Shown here: positions 23,501-32,500 of the stretch, one piece after another
Numbering within the stretch: the first letter of the stretch is position 1
Layout of the letters: every line of letters starts with the position of its first letter
Source: Harmothoe impar
Lineage: Eukaryota; Annelida; Polychaeta; Phyllodocida; Polynoidae
Reading direction: 5' to 3'
Assembly: GCA_947462335.1 (NCBI GenBank)
Contig: OX381710.1
Span: 30,743,004 to 30,807,003, forward strand
DNA length: 64,000 nt
Position numbers and translations under genes: made by a program
Notes under the pieces: generated by a model
The model's database searches: none
The model's input: only the letters and a program-made list of their open reading frames with translations
What the model was told of the DNA's origin: nothing

Positions 23501-26500
23501 GCTGATATCTGTCACCAACTCTGTAAAAGATCAATAGTATAAATAAGAAAACAGGCTGGTTATACACAGGAATTTATGGTTTAGGTAGTGGTCATTATTT
23601 AAAGATTGAAGGTGTGGGGGCGAAATTGCTGGGCTGCAGTCACCCTCAAGTTTCTTTCCACGCTAAGAACCAAGTCGATCAGAGTGTAAACAATAACAAT
23701 GTTTGAGTTTCTGTTTTCTCTGACGGAACTCTGTAAGTTTTCCTGCCATTTTCCTCCACAGATCAGCTTCTACTAGTCAACGTTGGCAATTTGGTCTGAC
23801 AAAAAGTGTCTAACACAGACCAAAATGAGAGCTCCCAAATACTTAACATAGGATGTAAAGTAGATGACATGTCTAGTACATAAGTACAGTGTAGTTTGTC
23901 TACACTGAGGCGAAAAATCAAGACTTTATGTGAGGTCTATTTTTGGCCTTTTTTTAGGGGTTAGAACATGTCTAAAGTGTTGTTCTTTGATCGAGGACAT
24001 AGGAAGACATGTAAATTGTTTTTGTGTTTAATAGGAGTTTTGAGTGGAAAAGTTAAATTGGGAAAATAAATTTTAGTCCCCATTTTTTGGGGGCTCATCC
24101 TGCTAACCTGTTGTAAAGAACTCATGCATTGTCAGTGCAAAGTGAATCAGGGTTATCACTGTTACACAAATAATAGCAAGTAACCTCCCCTGTAAATTAC
24201 CTCTAGTACTTAAGTGTTTGATAGATGTCTGAAAAAAAGCGTCTCACCTACCCCTCGCCGGCCCCTCCCATAGACATAGCATTGGTTGTCACAAAATATC
24301 CAAATTTGGGGTTGTCGGTTATCTTCGCGCTCCCATAGAGCTCTATGCTGTAGCAAATTACCGCCAATTATGGCCTTATATTATTTTTCGTTTTTTTAGG
24401 GGGGTTATAGTAGTAATTTGTGAAAAACAAACACACCATTAGATAGATATTGTGGAAAGTGATTTATTAGGACCATGCAAGATGCAAAGAGTGAAATATT
24501 GAGCAAATGGGAGCAATATTCATTTTTTCAAGGAAAAGAGGTGTCCAGAATCGTCACACTTGACTCAGGGGGGACCCTGAGTCAAAAAGATTTATACAAT
24601 GACTTGTTTTTGTTGGGTTTTTTTTTTGGGGGGGGGGGGGGGTTACTTGACTCTATTGAGTCCCAATTCAACTTTTTTTCTCTTTTTTTTTTGCCGAAGC
24701 ATCTTATCCTAAGACATGGCAAAAAAAGTATACAGGCAAGGTTTTCCCAAGCATTTTGGTAGATTTTTTTTGAAGAAATTGCTAAAATAGGCACAACTTC
24801 TGTTCTAATTGGCGGCCCGCATGTGTAATCCCAATGTGTGGAGAACCCATACAGGTGAATCAGCAATTTACAGGTGAACCAGCAACCAACTGACCGATAT
24901 AGATTCATCAACCAACTGACATGTTCAATATCACACACAATACAGCCCGACTCCCATATCATGATCACTGCGGACATACTGATGTTCACCAGTTTCTGCT
25001 CGCCTGGTGCCAACCAAAATTCATTTATAATCGTTATATGTTCTGAATCTATGTTCTTGTTTCATCCCCACTCTCTCTCGGAGCGCCAAATGTAATTTTG
25101 TATTGACCAGGATATTGTATCCACTTTTCAAATTGTACATATCAGGGTACCAGCTCCTGACCCTAACTGGTTGTAACGTGGTGGAACAGTTTAACTGATA
25201 CTTACAACCAGGATAAAATAAAAACGTGTAGAGGTCGCGGAAAACTTAGTCATTTGATCGGCCGGGAATCGAACCACAGACCTCTCGCACCGGTGACAAG
25301 CATGCTAACCGTTACACTACCAACCTGTGTCTGACTGTTCTCCGCTCCCTACGTTACTGGATCGGTATGGTACAGAGGGGGAGGATTACCCAGGTGTTTC
25401 ACCCCTTCGGGCTCTCCACCAGGGTACGGGGAATCCGACCCCTACACTACCCCCATCAGCTTCCATCATGTCCTCTAGATTCGGATTTTCCGGGGGGTTA
25501 CCAACCCTGGGCTTTCTCTCCCTCCTAGAAGGGGCTTTATCAAGCAGTTACAGAGAGTCCCAGCCCCCGGAGTATAGAGGCACCTAGCACCAGGCATTCT
25601 CACCCACTGGAGACCGAAGGTCCCAATGGGGCTTTATCAAGCAGTCGTTGAGATACCCTGACTTCCCAGTGATGGAAGCTTTCTACACCATACCGATTCA
25701 GCCAATTTGTTGACTGAACTCCATGCTGAACTCCAACTGCCCGTACTGGGGACTAACTCTTCCCAACCTGCTCCTCCAACTACCAACCGCCAGCAGGTGG
25801 CCAATCCCCAGCAAGCTGGAATGCTCCTACCGTCCACAGTCAACGTACTACCTGATTCATCGCGGCAGATCCACCAGTGTAGAGGTCGCGGAAAACTTAG
25901 TCATTGGATCGGCCGGGAATCGAACCACAGACCTCTCGCACCGGTGACAAGCATGCTAACCCGACCATACCCCATGGCGAGCTAAAGACGTGAGCTCTGC
26001 GCTGGGGGTTTAAATCCGTGGACATCTGCGTTTATTTACATGGCAGCAGTTTAATTTCAGGGTAAAATAGTAGTTAAAGTGGGTTGGACATACCTCTCAC
26101 CCTGATTTTCCACGGATGACCGGGAAATATGTCTCAGGAGAAGAATAATAATCCCAACACCAGAGCGCGAGCTGGTTCCAAGATGGCGGCCGCCGGGGAC
26201 TCCTTGGAGGGCAAGATGGATATGATGCTGACTGAGCTCCAGGGTGTCAAGACTGAACTTCACACAGTGAAAACTGGCTTGAATGACATATCAGCCTTAA
26301 AGGATTTAATCGCCTCCTTCAAGCAAACCCAGGAGGAAGTAAAAACGACAAAGTCAGATGTCTCCCGACTGGACGTCAGGACGACAACGTTGGAGACAGA
26401 GGTCAAAGCGACCAAGACTCGAGTCAATGAGCTTGAAAACTCGGCCTCATCTGTCACAACTGACATAGAGCAGCTCCAACTTGACATGGTCGATCGAGAT

Positions 26501-29500
26501 ACTACGATCCGCACAATGCAGAAGCAGATAGACGACCTGCTGAAACTGGAGAAAGAAATACACAAGATCAAGAATGTCCATGACAACATGGAGAGTCACA
26601 TGGAAGACGTGATTGACAGAAGGGTAGAGGAGAGATTGGACCGAGAAAGCCGTAAGAAAAATCTTGTCATTGATCAAATGCCGGAGTATAGAAATCAAAA
26701 CCTGTCTCAAGATATAATAGGCATGTTGGCAGCTATGGATATTACTATTTCCATCCAGAACATAGAATATGTGCATAGAATCGGCCGACCGGGTCGAGGG
26801 ATCAGGCCGGTCGTGGTGGGCTTCAATGTCAGGGCGCTCCGTGACGAAGTTCTGGCCCGCAGAAACATCCTGAAGTCTACCACCAACTACAAGGCCTACT
26901 GGATAAATTGTGACCTGACTGAAGAAATGAAGGACCACCACAAGGTGCTCAGGGCAATTGCTGATCTCGCGGCTGACCAAGGGGCCCGGGTGGCCATCGT
27001 CGGAGATTCTATTATAATAAACGAGAATAAATTCACCAAGAACTCACTCTCCCAACTACCTGAAGAGTTCAGTCTACACAGAGCTTTTACTCGGTACACC
27101 CCTCAGGGTGTTGCCTTCATGGGTAGATATTCTCCCCTCTCCAACTGGTTTCCAGTGGAATTCGACCTTGAGGGAAAGCAATGGAACTGTGTGGAACAAT
27201 ATTATATGTGGCACAAGGCAAAATTCCACGACAGAGAGGACATTGCCAGGATGATCCTAAACGAAAATGAGCCACATACCATAAAGAAAATGGGGGACTC
27301 CTTCCCTACCAGAAAGGAATGGAACCTGAAGAAGAGCTTGGAGGTGCTTGAGAAGGGAGCCTCCGCCAAATTCCAGCAAGACCCAGAGGTAGCCCAGGTG
27401 CTAGAGAGAACTGGAGATAGGCCCATATTAGAGGCCACTAGGGACAGGCGTCACGCCATAGGTCACACTATCTTCTCAAAAGAACTGAGACAGGGTAGGG
27501 CCACTTTGGTGGGTAAGAATGCAATGGGGAAACTGCTGGAGAAAATAAGGGGGAAACTCCTGAGCGAAAAGAAAGAAGAGAGGCGTGCACAGATAGAGAG
27601 GGAGAGAGTTGAGAGAGAAACTGAGAGAGCCCGCCTGGAGGAGGTCCTCCCTAGCGGCCTCACAGTAGAGCAGGAGGAAGCCATACAAGAAGTAGAGAGA
27701 CAAGTGGAGAAGGACATACGCTGTGAGACTGAACTATAATGGTTTACACCATTCCCTATGTTAGCTCAATTTATTTCTCGCATATTTCCAGTTTTAGCCT
27801 GTGCCCACACAGTTTAGCCTGTGCGCCCTTCATTATTGAGGAGGCGACGCAAAACGTAAAAACTGCAATCGGCCGCCTTTTGACGTCGGCTGGTTCGTGA
27901 TTTTGGATCGACCAATCAGAGAGCGCTACCGCCTGCCGCCTTTCACGTCGGCTGGTTCGTGATTTTGGATCGACCAATCAGAGAGCGCTACCGCCTGCCG
28001 CCTTTTCACGTCGGCTGAGTCGTGATTCCACATCGACCAATGAGAAAGTGTGTCACATACAGCGCCGATCAGCAGCCAATGAACGAGCAGGACGCCTTGC
28101 CGCCCGCCCAATCACAGCCCGCCTTACATCATAGCATGGAGAGAAGCGCCATTTCAGTTTTGAGCGCGGGACAGTCAACATCGTATACCACGTGGATTAT
28201 CCTGTACGCAACTATGTCAACAATGAAGCCGGACTGGGCTGAGCCCATGGATCCCGACCACATGGCTATAGCTGCATCCGAGGTGAGGATTTACGCTGAT
28301 AGGAGAGGACGTGACATTGAGATAGGACTCAACACGGCTTATGATCCGTTACACACGTACAAAGTCATATGTGAATCGCAAGCATCAATCCAGACGCTCT
28401 CTAAACTAGCTGTAGACGACTACTTAGTCTCGCCCTGTCACGCAGTGGTGGTGATAGGGGGCTTTGCCGACGTCTGCTCGTGGGACGAGCTGGAGCTGGC
28501 CCTCCCTGTGGTGGGGCTGTTCCCGAGGAGTTACAAAGCTGAAAATATCATAAGAGACTTCAGCAGGAAGATACTCAGAGCCGACCAATATGTGTGGGCG
28601 AAAGTTCCATGCCTTAAGATCATCTTCTGCCCTATTGTTGGGGCGCGCATTCCGCTGCCTTATCCCCAGTGTGCTATCCCAGGTATAAACTATCAGTTGG
28701 TACTGGAAGAGGCTATCGTGGGGGTGAATGAACGTGTAGTAGTTGTTAACAACAATAGGGGAGTGCCGACCCCTCCACTGTACAGGCACATACACAGATC
28801 CACCTCGCAGGGAGTGCAACACGTATACCAACACCTGGAGGACGTTATTGATCCGAACCCGACCTGCCTCATCATATGGGCCGAATATATAATTGACGCA
28901 GTCAACAATGTGAATGGGCAGGGACAGGAAGGCTGATGCCCAGGTACTATAAACAACACTGCAGGATGAACTTACTGAACTGATGGGCGGAGTGATTATC
29001 CCCCCCCCCCCCCCCCCTGTCAAAGTAAAGACACGCTGAAAGACTAAACACGGAGCAGAAGTAAGTAGCATGCAGCTACAGACTGTCATATGATATTCAG
29101 ATACGATCATGATATATTAAGTGTTATTAATGTTGACATTAGTATAAGGCATGTTGTATTATGTAAAACTTACATTAAGACACAAGCGTCGGCATGTGTA
29201 GCATGTGGAATGGTATAAGGCATGTTGTATTTTGTAAGGAATATGTTAAGACACTAGCATTAGCATTAGCATGTACGACATTACACTAGCAGTGACTGTT
29301 ATAACTTGTATAACATGTATAACTTTCATGCATGCATTGCCTTAGATAAGTTTACAAGTTTACCTGAAAGTACTGAACAGCCAACCCCACCACCTCTTGT
29401 TGTTGTCAAATGTTATCTGGTTTGTTGGCCTACGCTCTGTACCGGCCTATATATATATGCATCACCCTAATAACAGGAAAAACAATACGGTACAAATTAC

Positions 29501-32500
29501 CACCACTACCCCCTTTGTATTGCAATATTGTGACATATACGTTTCAACAATGGGGGTGATATATGTATAAGGGGGGGAGAGTTTTGACGCAGTTGTCCAC
29601 GGACCCCTGTAACCATGTAATCTTTAAATTAAACATGGACCTGAATATGTGTATGAATGTGTATGTACTGTATGAATGTAGGTGTCACCTTATTTTCTCT
29701 GTGGTGTATCGTATGATGTGGGTACTAGCTCAGTTCAAAAATTTCGCTGAAATTGCCTCACTTGGTAAGCACGGGCGCTAACTACAACTTTAATGCCAAT
29801 GAGAGGGAGAAGGGCTTACTACTCATAGCATGGAACATACACAGTATGCAGGGTAAAAAAGAGACCATAAAGTTCTTTTGCTACGACAGAAAGCCGGACG
29901 TTCTGACTTTATCCGAGACCTGGCTCAAGAGTAGAGATGACCTAGATTTAACGTATGAGGCGACTGGTTACTCCCTCCACAGATGGGATAGGCCGACTAC
30001 TGTGGCAGGGGGCTTGTGTATGTACGTAAAGGAGGATATAGCTCACATGAGATTAGAGAACGAATGTTTTAATTTAATGACCCCTGACTGTGAGATGATG
30101 GGTATAAAATTAATCAGAAAGGGATGTAAACCTGAGTTCATTTTTAGTATATATAGACCCCCTAGGGGGAATGTCAGTGTGTTTGTTGACCTCATTACTA
30201 CGGCTGTTGTAGAAGCAAAAGCCCAGTATAGAAACTGTGTGATACATGTAGTAGGTGACTTCAACATGAATCTGTCATCTGAGGTGTTTGATGGCTCACC
30301 CCTAGATACTCTATGTAAGGACCATGACCTATGGCCTTGTATAGACGAGGCCACTAGACCATTGTATCATCCCACCAACGTGATCGATCAAATACTGACC
30401 GACTCCAACATAGTAGCTGACTCGGGTGTAATTAGAGTGAACATATCTGATCACATACCAGTGTACATAAGGCTGAAAAAGCCTAGAAATCCTTCTAAGA
30501 AAGAAACTATAGTGGGAAGGTCTTATATAAAATATAAGTTTGATGATGTTAGGAATGAGTTACTTAAAACTGACTGGGTGGAGTTCAGGAGAGAGACTAA
30601 TCCTAATATAGCCTGGAATGATATGGAGGCGAAGATAAGAGCAATGGCGGACACTTTATACCCTGAAAGGAAATTTAAAGTGCGTCAGGATAGACCTAAC
30701 TGGCTAACTAGAGAGATGTTAGAGCTGTATAGAGACAGGGACTTGGCCCTCACCAAGGCAATAAGATCGGGGAGGGAGGAAGATAGAGACGTAGCGCGAG
30801 CCCTGAGAAACAAGGCAAATAGTGCCACAAGAAAAGCTAAAGGAGCCTACATCAAACAGCTCCTCAGACGTTACATTAATGACCCAAAGAAATTTTGGCA
30901 AGTAGTCTCTGAAATTTTACCCAAAAGAACCACTCGCAGATGGATAAACCTTATAAATAAGGAAGGGGATCCAATTGAGTCTCTTGAAACAGCCGACATA
31001 GTAAACAAGTTTTTTGCCAAAGTGGGGGAAAACCTAGCAGGTGACCTGCCCTCAGAGGAAGAGGACCCTGAGACAGTCCCGAGAGCTCCCTCTAACTCGT
31101 TCAGCTTAGGAATTATCTCGAAAGAGGATGTGCTTAAGGAAATAAATAAGATTGACATATACAAGTCTTCAGGCTTCCCGTCCCTATCAGCTAGACTGGT
31201 TAGGGACGCACTTCTTGTACTACAAATCCCATTCACCCATATCATTAACTGTTCCATAGTGTCTAATATATACCCTGATAGCTGGAAGCGAGCAACGGTG
31301 GTACCAATCCCTAAAGTGGTTAATGCGCAGTACCCGTCCCAGCTTAGGCCAATATCTTTACTCCCTATAACTGGTAAAATAATGGAGCGCTTTATACATG
31401 CCCAGCTATATTCATATCTTGAGGATAACAATCTTCTAAATTCAAGCCAAAACGGCTTTAGGAGAGGACGGTCCACTTTAGATACTGTATTCCTAATGGC
31501 TCAGAAAATACACGAGGGGAAAGTGGGAAGGAAGAAAATTGGATTGGTCTTTCTCGATTTTGCAAAGGCTTTTAATTGCCTGGATCACTCTATCCTGTTG
31601 AGTAAGCTGGAAAGCCTAGGGCTGTGCATGGACACTGTGGAATGGTTTCGCAGTTATCTTAATGAGAGAGTTCAAAAAACGGTATGTAATAAAACTGAAT
31701 CCTGCTATGAAAATGTATTATACGGTATTCCGCAGGGGTCCATCCTAGGCCCACTGCTTTTTATTGTATATGTAAATAATTTGCCTCTCCTTGATATACA
31801 ATCTGCGATAAAAATGTATGCGGACGATACTTTGTTAATACTAGAGGCAGAAACTGTTGAACTGGTTCAGATGGGACTCCAGCGGGATCTGGATGCTATT
31901 TCTAAGTGGTGCAACGCCAATAGCCTCACTATAAATGTGCAGAAATCAAAACACATGTTGATAAATAATGGAGACGCTAATGAAATGAAACTGATCATGA
32001 ATGGCACTGAACTTGAATCTGTCACTGTGTATAAATACTTAGGTGTGCAAATTGATTACGGAATGACCTTTATACAACAGGTCAAGGGCATGTTCCAATC
32101 TATCAGATATAAAGTGTGGCTTCTTATGATGTGTAGGGATTACATAGACCTATACACTGCATTTAAAATCATGAAGAGTATGTTAATGCCCTACTTTGAT
32201 TATGGATTAGTGTTCACCACCTGCGTCTCTAATAATCTGATGTACAAATTTCAAGTCATGTATAATAAGTGTATTAGGGTATGCTTGAAAATAAGAGACC
32301 CCCGCGACATTAGCGTAAAACAATTATATGTGGAAGCTAAAGTGTTACCTATTGATCTGAGACGACTGTACCTACAACTGACCTTGTGTCATAGACTAAT
32401 GTTTAATGGCCAAATTAGAGTAACTCCTTGCACAGGTACGAGAGCTAGCTCGGCCCCGACTGCCTACAGAACACAGCCTAAGGCTGTAGGGTTGGTAAAG

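Noticed and set aside
25265..25319. A functional tRNA gene on the minus strand.
   Set aside because: A and B boxes fit, but the anticodon arm and acceptor stem do not pair and the unit is repeated and embedded in a larger repeat.
25327..25985. Small ORFs between the tRNA-like repeats as a gag-like gene.
   Set aside because: Short, overlapping in two frames and partly made of the tRNA-like repeat; no nucleocapsid or protease motif.
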